From Pseudomonas sp. L5B5 (GTDB taxonomy: Bacteria > Pseudomonadota > Gammaproteobacteria > Pseudomonadales > Pseudomonadaceae): a stretch of 64,000 bases of DNA. Numbering within the stretch: the stretch's first letter is position 1; each line of letters starts with the position of its first letter. Made by a program: the position numbers and the translations under genes. Location of the stretch: the NCBI RefSeq assembly GCF_020520285.1, contig NZ_CP084742.1:3906001-3970000 (forward strand), written 5' to 3'. The notes beneath the pieces are model-generated. The model saw only the letters and a list, made by a program, of their open reading frames with translations. It made no database searches and was not told where the DNA came from. This document shows, piece by piece, positions 54,985-63,599 of this stretch.

Positions 54985-56904
54985 TCAGAGGATGTGCGGG
55001 GCGTTGTCCCAGTCCAGCAGCGAGGCCGGCATCGGACGACCGAACCAGTAGCCCTGGCCCAGGTCGCAGCCCTGGTCAAGGAGGAACCGCGCCTGCTCCA
55101 TCTGCTCGATGCCCTCGGCATGGACCTGCATGCCCATGCTCTGGGCCAGGGCCACGATCACCCGGGAAATTGCCGCATCGTCCTCGTCCCAGGGCAGGCC
55201 GGCAACGAAACCCTGGTCGATCTTGAGCTTCTGCACCGGCAGGCGCTTGAGCCGCAGCAACGAGGAATAACCGGTGCCGAAGTCGTCGATGGCCAGGCGG
55301 ATGCCCAGCTCACGCAAGCGGTGCATCTGCTCCAGGGCCACTTCCGGATCGTCCATCAGTGCACTTTCGGTCACCTCAAGCTCCAGGAAGGCCGGATCCA
55401 GCCCGGTATCGTGCAGCACCTGGGCCACCTGCTGGTACAGCTCGCTGCGGGCGAACAGGCGGGTCGAGACATTCACCGCGATGAACGACAGCACCACGCC
55501 CTCGGCCTGCCACTGGCACATCTGCTGGCAAGCCTGGCGCATGACCCAGGCATCGATCTCGGCAATCATCCCGGTGCGTTCGGCGATCGGGATGAACTCC
55601 CCCGGAGGCACCAGGCCACGGTGTGGATGCTGCCAGCGCACCAGGGCCTCGACACCCACCAGGCGGCTGCTGGCCAGGTCGTGCACCGGCTGGTAATAGA
55701 CTCGCAGCTCCTGGCGGTCCAGGGCCCGGCGCAACTCGAAGGCAGTCTCCACCCGCTGCTGGGCATGGGCGGTGAGCTCTTCGGTGTACAGGGCATAACC
55801 GTTGCGTCCGGCGCTCTTGGCCTTGAACAGCGCCGCATCGGCGTTGCGCAACAGTTGGCTGGCACTGCGGGCATCGCTGGGAAACAGGCTGATGCCAATG
55901 CTGGCGTTGATCAGGACCTGGTGCCCGTCCAGCTGGAACGGCTCCTTGAGGCCATCGAGGATGCGCTGGGCCAGGGCTACCGCCTGCACCAGTTGCGGGC
56001 AGCTTTCGACCAACACGGCGAACTCGTCGCCCCCCAGCCGGGCCAGGGTGACGCCCGGTCCGAACATCTCCCTCAAGCGCAACGAGAAGGCCTTGAGCAA
56101 CTGGTCGCCGACGTTGTGCCCGAGGCTGTCGTTGACCATCTTGAAGTGGTCCAGGTCGATCATCAGCATGGCGCAGCCACGTTTGTGGATCTGCGCCGAG
56201 GACAGGGCCTGTTCGGCACGGTCGGTGAGCAACAGGCGGTTGGGCAGGTCGGTCAGGGGGTCGTGGTGAGCCAGGTGCGCCAGTTCGTGCTCGGAATCCT
56301 TGATCGCGCTGATGTCGGAGAACACGGCCACATAGTGGGTCAGCTCGCCCTGCTCATCGTGAATCGCACGGATGGTCTGCCACTGCGGGTAGATTTCACC
56401 GCTCTTGCGCCGGTTCCAGATCTCGCCGCTCCATTCGCCGGTCTGGCGCAACGCGCCGAACATCGCCTTGTAGAAATCCACCGAATGGTGGCCGGACTTG
56501 AACAGGCTCGGCTGGCGGCCCAGCACTTCCTCGCGCTGGTAGCCGGTGATCTCGATGAAGGCCCGGTTAACGTGGACAATCAGGCCCTGGGTGTCGCTCA
56601 CCAGCACCCCTTCGCGGGTGCAGTCGAACACGGCCGCCGCCTGGCGCAGGCGCTCGCGGTCCTTCTGCTGGTGGCGCAGCCAGCGATCGGCGCCCATCGC
56701 CCGCAGCAAGCGGGCACGGGCAAAGAAGATCAACACCGCACTGACCAGGGCCCAGGCGTAGCCGCTGGCCTGCTGCCAAACAACCTGGTCGATCGATCCA
56801 TCGAAGAAACTGCTCAATAAATAACCACTGAGCTGCAGCCAGACCAGGGACAGCAGCAGGTAGAACAGCGCGGCACGCAAGCCATTGCGATAAGAAACCG
56901 ACAT
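54985..56904 (-). CDS. Membrane PAS-GGDEF-EAL protein (c-di-GMP turnover)
   Basis: This 639-residue protein has two N-terminal membrane helices (about 11-32 and 45-62), a PAS domain (about 88-200; VFDCTREGVLVSDTQGLIVHVN), a GGDEF domain with intact GGDEF at 291-295, and an EAL domain with EAL at 419-421 plus VNVSTRLFAR and IDDFGTGYSSL. The EAL active-site acids appear present, so phosphodiesterase activity is expected. The GGDEF has no RxxD inhibitory site (GPGV there). It adjoins oscA-cys and desA as a similar gene does in P. aeruginosa. The start at 56904 is chosen by ATG; an upstream GTG is possible. Confidence 0.9.
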   Translation of the reverse strand: MSVSYRNGLRAALFYLLLSLVWLQLSGYLLSSFFDGSIDQVVWQQASGYAWALVSAVLIFFARARLLRAMGADRWLRHQQKDRERLRQAAAVFDCTREGVLVSDTQGLIVHVNRAFIEITGYQREEVLGRQPSLFKSGHHSVDFYKAMFGALRQTGEWSGEIWNRRKSGEIYPQWQTIRAIHDEQGELTHYVAVFSDISAIKDSEHELAHLAHHDPLTDLPNRLLLTDRAEQALSSAQIHKRGCAMLMIDLDHFKMVNDSLGHNVGDQLLKAFSLRLREMFGPGVTLARLGGDEFAVLVESCPQLVQAVALAQRILDGLKEPFQLDGHQVLINASIGISLFPSDARSASQLLRNADAALFKAKSAGRNGYALYTEELTAHAQQRVETAFELRRALDRQELRVYYQPVHDLASSRLVGVEALVRWQHPHRGLVPPGEFIPIAERTGMIAEIDAWVMRQACQQMCQWQAEGVVLSFIAVNVSTRLFARSELYQQVAQVLHDTGLDPAFLELEVTESALMDDPEVALEQMHRLRELGIRLAIDDFGTGYSSLLRLKRLPVQKLKIDQGFVAGLPWDEDDAAISRVIVALAQSMGMQVHAEGIEQMEQARFLLDQGCDLGQGYWFGRPMPASLLDWDNAPHIL

Positions 56905-57049
56905 AAGTCCGTCTATTTCCACACGAAAAGTTTGGGATTATAGAGGAAGAAACATCCCGCCACTCTTATCTGAAAGGGCGACTGGTTTTCTCCCCGGGCT
57001 TGGTGATAATGCCTGGGCTGTTTTTTCTCTATCGAGGGCCTTATCGCCT

Positions 57050-58234
57050 ATGTGGTATGAAGGTTTACTTGGCTTGTCCGCCTGGCAACTGGTGGCAGTC
57101 ACCCTGTTGATGACCCACGTGACCATCGTTGCGGTCACGGTCTATCTGCACCGTTATTCCGCGCATCGCTCCCTGGAGCTCAATGCCGGCCTCAAGCATT
57201 TCTTCCGTTTCTGGCTGTGGCTGACCACGGCGCAGAACACCCGCGAATGGACCGCCATCCACCGCAAGCACCACGCCAAGTGCGAGACCGCCGACGACCC
57301 CCACAGCCCGGTGGTCAAGGGCTTGTCCACCGTGCTGCGCAAGGGTGCCGAGCTGTATCGCGAAGAGGCGAAGAACCCCGAGACCCTGCGCATCTACGGC
57401 AAGAACTGCCCGGAAGACTGGATCGAGCGCAACCTCTACAGCCGCTACAAGCTGGGTGGCGTGGCGCTGATGGCGGCCATCGACCTGCTGCTGTTCGGCA
57501 CTATCGGCATCACCATCTGGGCCATCCAGATGATGTGGATTCCGCTCTGGGCCGCAGGCGTGATCAATGGCCTGGGGCATGCCGTGGGCTACCGCAACTT
57601 CGAGTGCCGCGACGCCGCCACCAACCTGGTGCCCTGGGGCATCATCGTCGGCGGTGAAGAGCTGCACAACAACCACCACACCTACCCCAACTCGGCCAAG
57701 CTCTCGGTGAAGAAGTGGGAGTTCGACCTGGGCTGGGCCTGGATCAAGGTCTTCAGTTTCCTGCGCCTGGCCAAGGTCCAGCGCGTGGCGCCGATCGCCC
57801 ACCGGGTCGAAGGCAAGGGCCACCTGGACATGGACACCGCCATGGCCATCCTCAACAACCGGTTCCAGATCATGGCCCAGTACCGCAAGCTGGTGATCGG
57901 CCCGCTGGTCAAGCAGGAACTGGCCAAGGTCGATCACTCGGTGCGCCACCAGTTCCACCGCGCCAAGCGCCTGCTGTCCCGGGAGACCAGCCTGCTGGAA
58001 GACCGGCACCACCTGCGCATCCAGAACATGCTGGAACACAGCCAGGCGTTGAAAGTGATCTACGAGAAACGCCTGGCCCTGCAACAGATCTGGGTCAAGA
58101 CCAGCTCCAACGGCCACGACATGCTGGCCGCGATCAGGGACTGGGTCCACGAGGCCGAGGCCAGCGGTATCCAGTCCCTGCGGGACTTCGCCAGCCAGCT
58201 CAAGACCTACTCGCTGCGCCCCAGCGTCGCCTGA
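57050..58234 (+). CDS. desA: Acyl-lipid delta-9 desaturase DesA
   Basis: This 394-residue membrane di-iron enzyme introduces double bonds into phospholipid acyl chains, oxygen-dependent. Histidine boxes are HRYSAH, HRKHH and HNNHH, as in acyl-CoA and lipid delta-9 desaturases, with four membrane helices between. The C-terminal 120 residues are charged and helical (SVRHQFHRAKRLLSRETSLLEDRHHL), as in Pseudomonas DesA. The length equals that recalled for the P. aeruginosa protein, and the neighbouring genes match too. A hairpin (58242-58267) follows the stop codon. Confidence 0.9.
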   Translation: MWYEGLLGLSAWQLVAVTLLMTHVTIVAVTVYLHRYSAHRSLELNAGLKHFFRFWLWLTTAQNTREWTAIHRKHHAKCETADDPHSPVVKGLSTVLRKGAELYREEAKNPETLRIYGKNCPEDWIERNLYSRYKLGGVALMAAIDLLLFGTIGITIWAIQMMWIPLWAAGVINGLGHAVGYRNFECRDAATNLVPWGIIVGGEELHNNHHTYPNSAKLSVKKWEFDLGWAWIKVFSFLRLAKVQRVAPIAHRVEGKGHLDMDTAMAILNNRFQIMAQYRKLVIGPLVKQELAKVDHSVRHQFHRAKRLLSRETSLLEDRHHLRIQNMLEHSQALKVIYEKRLALQQIWVKTSSNGHDMLAAIRDWVHEAEASGIQSLRDFASQLKTYSLRPSVA

Positions 58235-58241
58235 CCCTCAC

Positions 58242-58267
58242 CCCGCCACGGCTCCTGCCGTGGCGGG
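58242..58267 (+). terminator. Hairpin after desA
   Basis: CCCGCCACGG and CCGTGGCGGG form a perfect 10-base stem with loop CTCCTG, 7 bases after the desA stop codon. No T tract follows, so termination, if any, would need Rho or be partial; the hairpin may protect the 3' end. Confidence 0.55.
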
Positions 58268-58465
58268 AGCTTGTGTCGCAGCACGGACGCTGGCTCCCGC
58301 CAGTTCCGCCTCCAGACAGCCCCTGCCGACCGCCCGGCGCATCGCCGGATCGGCCGGGAACTTAGTGTTCCATCTCCCTATCTCAAGCAACACTTCGCCA
58401 TCCTGGCGGGCCTGGTAGTAGCCGTTGTGGAACACCGCGCGGCGCGCCCTTCGAGATCTGTGCCG

Positions 58466-59458
58466 ATGGTCAACAAGAATCCGGACACTCCCTCTTCACC
58501 TCCCCAGTGGCCCGAGGCCGCGCACACCCTCATGGCCCTGATGCATGCCCAGGGCGAAGTGGCCCGCCTGACCGAACGCGAGCAGTTGTTCAGCTCCCTG
58601 CTGGTGAGCGTCAATGCGGTGCTCTGGGCCTTCGACTGGGACAACCGCCAGGTGCTGTACGTCAGCCCCGCCTATGAACGTCTGTTCGGCCGCCCCGCCG
58701 GCCTGCTCCTGGCGGACTACAACCAGTGGCACGACAGCATCTATCCCGACGACCTGGAGTACGCCGAGCGCAGCCTGGCCCAGGTCCTGGAAAAAGGCGC
58801 GGTGGAAGACCGCGAATACCGCATCATCGATGCCACAGGCCAGGTGCGCTGGCTCAGCGACAAATGCTTCATCAATCGCAATGCCGAAGCCGGACAACGC
58901 CTGATCGTGGTGGGAATCGCCGAGGACATCACCGAGAAAAAGCAGCTGGAGGCCGAGCTGCAACGCCTGGCCACCACCGATGCGCTGACCCAGAGCAGCA
59001 ATCGCCGGTACTTCTTCGAGTGCGCCAACCGCGAGTTCGAACAGGCCCGAATACAGGGCTCGCCCTTGTCCTTCCTGCTGCTGGATATCGATGATTTCAA
59101 GGTGATCAACGATACCTACGGCCACCCCGAGGGCGACATCGTCTTGCAACGCATTGCCGAGAGCGGCCGCGCGGCCCTGCGCCGTGGCGACCTGTTCGGG
59201 CGGGTCGGCGGCGAGGAATTCGCCGCCCTGTTCCCCGGCTGCGCCGCCGACGTGGCGCGCCAGGTGGCCGAGCGCCTGCAGCGGGAAATCCAGCGCCAGC
59301 ACTTCAACCACCAGGGCCAGGCCTTCAGCATCACCGTCAGCCAGGGCCTGACCAGCCTGCTGCCGGAAGACGAAAGCCTCGACAGCTTGTTCGCCCGGGC
59401 CGACGCGGCCATGTACGAAGCCAAGCACCAGGGCAAGAACCGCATCGTCAGCGGATGA
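58466..59458 (+). CDS. PAS-GGDEF diguanylate cyclase
   Basis: This 330-residue cytoplasmic enzyme makes c-di-GMP from two GTP. A PAS domain of PAS_3 type (about 50-165; LLVSVNAVLWAFDWDNRQVLYVSPAYERLF) with PAC segment (VGIAEDITEKKQLEAEL) precedes a GGDEF domain. The active motif GGEEF is at about residue 248 with the RxxD inhibitory site (RRGD) five residues before it, so the product should feed back. The start at 58466 gives a standard protein; the frame is open upstream but without a ribosome binding site. Confidence 0.88.
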   Translation: MVNKNPDTPSSPPQWPEAAHTLMALMHAQGEVARLTEREQLFSSLLVSVNAVLWAFDWDNRQVLYVSPAYERLFGRPAGLLLADYNQWHDSIYPDDLEYAERSLAQVLEKGAVEDREYRIIDATGQVRWLSDKCFINRNAEAGQRLIVVGIAEDITEKKQLEAELQRLATTDALTQSSNRRYFFECANREFEQARIQGSPLSFLLLDIDDFKVINDTYGHPEGDIVLQRIAESGRAALRRGDLFGRVGGEEFAALFPGCAADVARQVAERLQREIQRQHFNHQGQAFSITVSQGLTSLLPEDESLDSLFARADAAMYEAKHQGKNRIVSG

Positions 59459-59527
59459 TTCGCAGGCAGGACAAGGCTAGACTGCGCCCCCCGTCGCAGT
59501 GACGGCCCCTGTCGATAGAAGCGCTCG

Positions 59528-59776
59528 ATGAACGAAGAACAACTGCTCAAACGCGTCAACAGCAAGCGCAATGGCTGCCGGGGCAAACGCCTGGCGAGCG
59601 CGCTGATCGCCCTGACCATCGTGCTGCTGGGCGTGGCCCTGGCGGTCAAGCACGGGCCGCATCCGGCGCAGCTGCTGACACTGCTGGCGGCCTGGCCGTT
59701 CTTCCACCTGGCCTTCCTGGCCGAAGACCAGACCGTCGAAGGCTGGTTCGAACTGTTCACCCTGCTGGGCAACTGA
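59528..59776 (+). CDS. Small membrane protein, 82 residues
   Basis: This is a two-helix inner-membrane protein: basic N-terminus MNEEQLLKRVNSKRNGCRGKR, hydrophobic segment ALIALTIVLLGVALAV, short HGPHPAQ turn, second segment LLTLLAAWPFFHLAFLA, acidic tail. No family was recognised. It lies 69 bases after the cyclase gene in the same direction and ends 7 bases before the convergent REC-HDOD gene. Codon use resembles that of its neighbours. Confidence 0.65.
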   Translation: MNEEQLLKRVNSKRNGCRGKRLASALIALTIVLLGVALAVKHGPHPAQLLTLLAAWPFFHLAFLAEDQTVEGWFELFTLLGN

Positions 59777-59782
59777 CAGGGC

Positions 59783-60997
59783 TCAGCCCTTGCGCAGGCG
59801 CACCAGCTCCGGCAGGCCGACTTTCAACAGCCGCGCGGTCTTGCTGTCGGCCACCGCCTCCACCCCTTCATGTTCGGTCAGGCGCGCCAGCTGCGCCGCC
59901 AGGTTCATCACCAGCGCCTCGCGGGAGTACACGCCGCCGCCCAGCTGGTAGATCGAAGCAATCAGCTCGCGCAGTTCCAGGGGCATGCGCCACCGGGTGC
60001 GCAGGGCCGAACCGTAGGCTGCGCCAAAGCGCTCCAGGGCATCGCCGATCTCTTCCTGGTCGTCCAGCTCGCCCCCGGCCTGTTTCCACTCCTGCAGGCA
60101 GCGCAGCAACGCCAGGTCCCCCAGGCGGTGCAGCAGACCGGCGCAGTAGCAACGCTCCTGGTCCAGGTCCAGCATGCGCGCCAGGGTCCGTCCGTATTCG
60201 GCGGTGTGCAGCGACAGCCCCCAGTAGCGCTCGGCATAGTCGGCCAGGGCCGGGTCGCTGAGGCGGGCGCTGCGCTTGAGGGTCAGGCCGAGAATCAGGT
60301 TCATGCTCTGCCCGGTGCCGAGCCGCTGCAGGGCCTGGGGCAAGGTCTGCACCCCATCGCCATGGTGCTGGGCCGCGCTGTTGGCTGCGGCGATCAGCAC
60401 TGCGGTGACCTGCGGGTCGGTGCGGATCTCGTCTTCCAGCAGCCGCAGGTCCAGCCCCTCGGGGTGCAGGCTGCGCTTGACCGCCTGTTGCACGTCGGTC
60501 AACAGCGGCGCGCCGTCGGCTCGTTCGCGGCGCTGTTCGAGAAAGCCGTACAGGGTCATGCCCGGGGCCAGTGCCGGTATCTCGCAGGACACCTCCTGGC
60601 CGGCATCCAGCAGCAGGCCTTGCAGGCGCTGGGTCAGGCCTTCCATGTTCAGGGGCTTGGTCAGGTAGGCCGTGGGCGCCAGGGGCAAGGCCTCGCGCAC
60701 GCTGGCGCTGTCGCTGCGCACGCTCAGGAGAATGAACGGCTGCAACGGGTTGCGCTTGCGCCTGCGCACCGCCCGCAGCAGCGCGAGGCCATCGATGCCC
60801 GGCAGCTCCCAGTCGGCAATGATCAGGTCATAGGGCTTGGCGCCGAGCAGGTCCATGGCTTCCTGGCCATCGGCACACAGGTCCAGGCGAGCATCGCAGC
60901 GCACGTTCAGCAGCACTTGCTTGAGCAGGTCGCGAGACCACGGATCGGCCTCGGCGATCAGCACGCGAGGTACAGCGGGTAGGTCAACAGCGGTCAT
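59783..60997 (-). CDS. Response regulator with HDOD domain
   Basis: This 404-residue protein has an N-terminal receiver domain with acidic pocket in VLIAEADPWSRD, phosphoacceptor Asp62 in IIADWELPGIDG and Lys in AYLTKPLN. A C-terminal HDOD domain (about 160-370) lacks the catalytic HD pair of true HD-GYP enzymes. HDOD receivers commonly act in regulation linked to c-di-GMP or flagellar and adhesion control. The ATG at 60997 has GGAG 9 bases upstream. It is convergent with the small membrane protein; no histidine kinase adjoins. Confidence 0.85.
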   Translation of the reverse strand: MTAVDLPAVPRVLIAEADPWSRDLLKQVLLNVRCDARLDLCADGQEAMDLLGAKPYDLIIADWELPGIDGLALLRAVRRRKRNPLQPFILLSVRSDSASVREALPLAPTAYLTKPLNMEGLTQRLQGLLLDAGQEVSCEIPALAPGMTLYGFLEQRRERADGAPLLTDVQQAVKRSLHPEGLDLRLLEDEIRTDPQVTAVLIAAANSAAQHHGDGVQTLPQALQRLGTGQSMNLILGLTLKRSARLSDPALADYAERYWGLSLHTAEYGRTLARMLDLDQERCYCAGLLHRLGDLALLRCLQEWKQAGGELDDQEEIGDALERFGAAYGSALRTRWRMPLELRELIASIYQLGGGVYSREALVMNLAAQLARLTEHEGVEAVADSKTARLLKVGLPELVRLRKG

Positions 60998-61357
60998 GCA
61001 GCACGCTCCGGTCACTATGGGTGCACCTTAGTCAAAGCCGCCGGATTCATACAGCCGAAAACGCCAAAAGCCCCGCAAAAACCGGCAAAAGTGTGGGTAA
61101 GGATCGTTTCAGCCCGTCTTCCCTTTCAGCCAAACCCTGCGCGCCAGAGCGGTTGAGCGACCCGTCGTGGGTGGGCGTTGCATGAAAAATAAAAACGTTA
61201 TAATGTTTCATTCGAGAACAGTTCTCACATTTGCAAAGGCCGCCAGCACGGCCTGCAGCCTCGGCACGGCTCCTCGGCGAGCCAGGGCAGGCAGCAGGCT
61301 GGACAGCGGCGAGCCTCATGCACCGTTGCGTCAAGGGACTACACAAGGGACGACAGG
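60998..61357. other. Intergenic region with Fur-controlled promoter and long leader
   Basis: No gene is seen in 360 bases. A promoter (TTGCAT 61178-61183, TATAAT 61199-61204) overlaps a Fur-like box, followed by about 130 bases of leader to the receptor ATG. AAGGGA (61346-61351) serves as ribosome binding site. Confidence 0.6.
61178..61227 (+). promoter_or_regulatory. Sigma-70-like promoter overlapped by a Fur-box-like palindrome
   Basis: TTGCAT and TATAAT are separated by 15 bases. Just downstream, GAGAAC-A-GTTCTC (61214-61226) is a perfect 6-1-6 palindrome. Read on the other strand as TGAGAACTGTTCTCG it matches the Pseudomonas-type Fur core TGAGAATnATTCTCA at 11 of 14 positions. Placement at the expected transcription start fits repression by Fur when iron is plentiful. 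Confidence 0.65.
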
Positions 61358-63535
61358 ATGAACGAGTTGTACGGATCAGCTCCGCGGTGTGCGTGCACGG
61401 TCTTGGCCGGTGTGTTTTCGGCCTGTTGCAGCCTGCCCGCCGTCGAAGCGCAGGAGGTGCCCGAAGAGCGCAAGGCCGCGTCCCTGAGCCTGGACACCAG
61501 CCATATCGTCGCCCCGCCACTCAACGAGGCCTACGAGGTGAATGCCGGTGCCTTCGGCGCCAAGACGGCCATGGAGATCCCCCTGGTGATCCAAAGCTAC
61601 GACGCCAAGACCATCGCCGACTCCTCCGCGCGTACCGCCGTCGATGTGCTGAGCCTGGACCCCTCGATCCTCAGTGCCTCCGCTGGCAGCGGCTTCGACA
61701 ACTTCCGCCTGCGCGGCTTTGCCATGGACAACTTCAACACCATTCGCCGCGATGGCCTGACGCTGGCTCCGCACCATGACGTGCCCCTGGAGAACGTCGA
61801 GCGCATCGACGTGCTCAAGGGCCCGTCGGGCTTCCTGTACGGGGTCAACTCCCCTGGCGGCACGATCAACTACATCCTCAAGCGCCCGACCCTCGATCCC
61901 CTGCTCAACCTGACGGTCCAGGGCTCGTCCCTGACCGGGCGCTACGTGGCCATCGACAACAGCAACTCCACCGCCGACGGCGCGTTCGGCTATCGCCTGA
62001 ATGCCGGCTACGAAAAGAACGGCGACTACAATCACGCCCGGGACATGGAGCGCAAGTTCATCGGCCTGGCCACCGACTGGCGCTTGAACGACCGCGCGCT
62101 GCTGCAACTCAACGGCGACTGGTCGTGGAAATCCACGGTGGCCGACCCCCTGCTGCGGGCCGACCAGAGCCACCGCGCCAACCCGCTGGATGCCTCCAGC
62201 TACGTCAGGCCGCCGAAGATCAATCGCCGAGACTTGCTCACCGGTTCCTGGTTCCGCCACCAGACCGAGGGCAAGAACCTCGACGCCAAGTTCGAATACA
62301 CCCTCAGCGACAACTGGACCTCCATCACCCAGGCCAACTACTCGCGGGTCGAGCGCCATGGCGGCTACAACGACCTGTTCAACATCCAGCCCAATGGCGA
62401 CATCGGCACCGCCGACCTCTACGTTTCCCGTGGCGAGGTGTTCAGCACCTGGTCGCTGCAGTCCTACCTGGCGGGCAAGTTCAACACCGGCAGCCTCTAC
62501 CACGACGTGTTCCTGGGCACCGGCTACAAGCAGTTCAAGGACCGCAGCCCGGCCTGGGACGATATCAACAGCGCCAACCCCGGCGTCCGGGTCAGCGATG
62601 TTTCGGTGGGCAACATCCGCCACCCCGTGCAACCGCCCAAGCATCATTTCGGCCCGGAGAACGACATCGAGTTCGTCTCCCGGATCAAGGAAAGCTCGGT
62701 CTTCGCCAGTGACCTGGTGTCCCTCAGCGAGCAGTTCCAGGTGCTGCTCGGCGGGCGTTACATCTGGTACCGCGCCGATCATCTGTCGGCCAATGCATTG
62801 CCCCAGCGCCACGACGTGTTCGTCCCCAGCGGCGCGCTGATCTATCGCCCGCTGGAGAACCTGATGACCTACGTCAGCTATTCGCGCGGCCTGGAAAAGG
62901 GCGACTACGCGCCCTGGAATGCCACCAACAAGAACCAGCCCACCGATGCCATCGAGTCCGAGCAATATGAAGTCGGGCTCAAGGCCGAGCTCGACTCACG
63001 CGCAAGCCTGGGCCTGGCGCTCTTCGAGATCCGCCGCAACGCCAGCTACCTGGACACCAGCAACACCTTCGTCAGCAAGGGCCAGTACCGCCACCGCGGG
63101 ATCGAGCTGAACCTCACCCACCGGCCCACCGACTCGCTGACCCTGGAGGCCAACCTGGCCTACCTGGCGACCCGCCTGGAAAACGTGGATGACCTGAGCG
63201 TCGCCGGCAATCGCACCGAAGGCGTGCCGAAATGGAAGGGTTCCTTCGGTGCCCAATACCAGCTGCAACGCGTTCCCGGATTGTCCCTGGACAGCACCCT
63301 GAGCCTGGTCGGCAGCCGCCCGGTGGATGCCCAGAACAGCGGCTACATCCCCGGCTATGCCCTGCTCGACGCCGGTGCCAGCTACCGCACCCGGCTGGGC
63401 GACACACCCGTGACCTACCGGCTCCACGGCAAGAACCTGACCAATACCTACTACTACGCCAGCACCTACTACCAGGGTGGCCTGGAAGTGGGCCGCGAAC
63501 GCGAGGTCTTCCTCTCGGCGCGCTTCGAATTCTGA
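61358..63535 (+). CDS. TonB-dependent siderophore-type receptor
   Basis: This 725-residue outer-membrane receptor has a signal peptide ending near VEAQE and a plug domain without an N-terminal STN signalling domain (SARTAVDVLSLDPSIL, FRLRGFAMDNFN, NVERIDVLKGPSGFLYGVNSPGGTINYILKRP). A beta-barrel closes on the terminal Phe (LSARFEF). The VLKGPSG-LYG-NSPGGTIN signature is that of ferric-siderophore receptors. With no STN domain it is not linked to a sigma/anti-sigma surface-signalling pair. It is preceded by a Fur-like operator and followed after 64 bases by a PLP enzyme gene. The ligand is unknown, possibly the product of the downstream genes. Confidence 0.85.
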   Translation: MNELYGSAPRCACTVLAGVFSACCSLPAVEAQEVPEERKAASLSLDTSHIVAPPLNEAYEVNAGAFGAKTAMEIPLVIQSYDAKTIADSSARTAVDVLSLDPSILSASAGSGFDNFRLRGFAMDNFNTIRRDGLTLAPHHDVPLENVERIDVLKGPSGFLYGVNSPGGTINYILKRPTLDPLLNLTVQGSSLTGRYVAIDNSNSTADGAFGYRLNAGYEKNGDYNHARDMERKFIGLATDWRLNDRALLQLNGDWSWKSTVADPLLRADQSHRANPLDASSYVRPPKINRRDLLTGSWFRHQTEGKNLDAKFEYTLSDNWTSITQANYSRVERHGGYNDLFNIQPNGDIGTADLYVSRGEVFSTWSLQSYLAGKFNTGSLYHDVFLGTGYKQFKDRSPAWDDINSANPGVRVSDVSVGNIRHPVQPPKHHFGPENDIEFVSRIKESSVFASDLVSLSEQFQVLLGGRYIWYRADHLSANALPQRHDVFVPSGALIYRPLENLMTYVSYSRGLEKGDYAPWNATNKNQPTDAIESEQYEVGLKAELDSRASLGLALFEIRRNASYLDTSNTFVSKGQYRHRGIELNLTHRPTDSLTLEANLAYLATRLENVDDLSVAGNRTEGVPKWKGSFGAQYQLQRVPGLSLDSTLSLVGSRPVDAQNSGYIPGYALLDAGASYRTRLGDTPVTYRLHGKNLTNTYYYASTYYQGGLEVGREREVFLSARFEF

Positions 63536-63599
63536 CCTGACACGGCGTCGGCACAGGGTGTCGGCGCCAGCGTCTCTGCCAAGGATGAAAACGTCAGTC

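Noticed and set aside
61192..61214. Zur box overlapping AACGTTATAATGTTTCATT
   Set aside because: About 16 of 23 bases fit an enterobacterial-style Zur consensus, but the match is centred on the TATAAT box and the right half-site is poor; the adjacent Fur-like palindrome is a better operator. Zinc control is not excluded.
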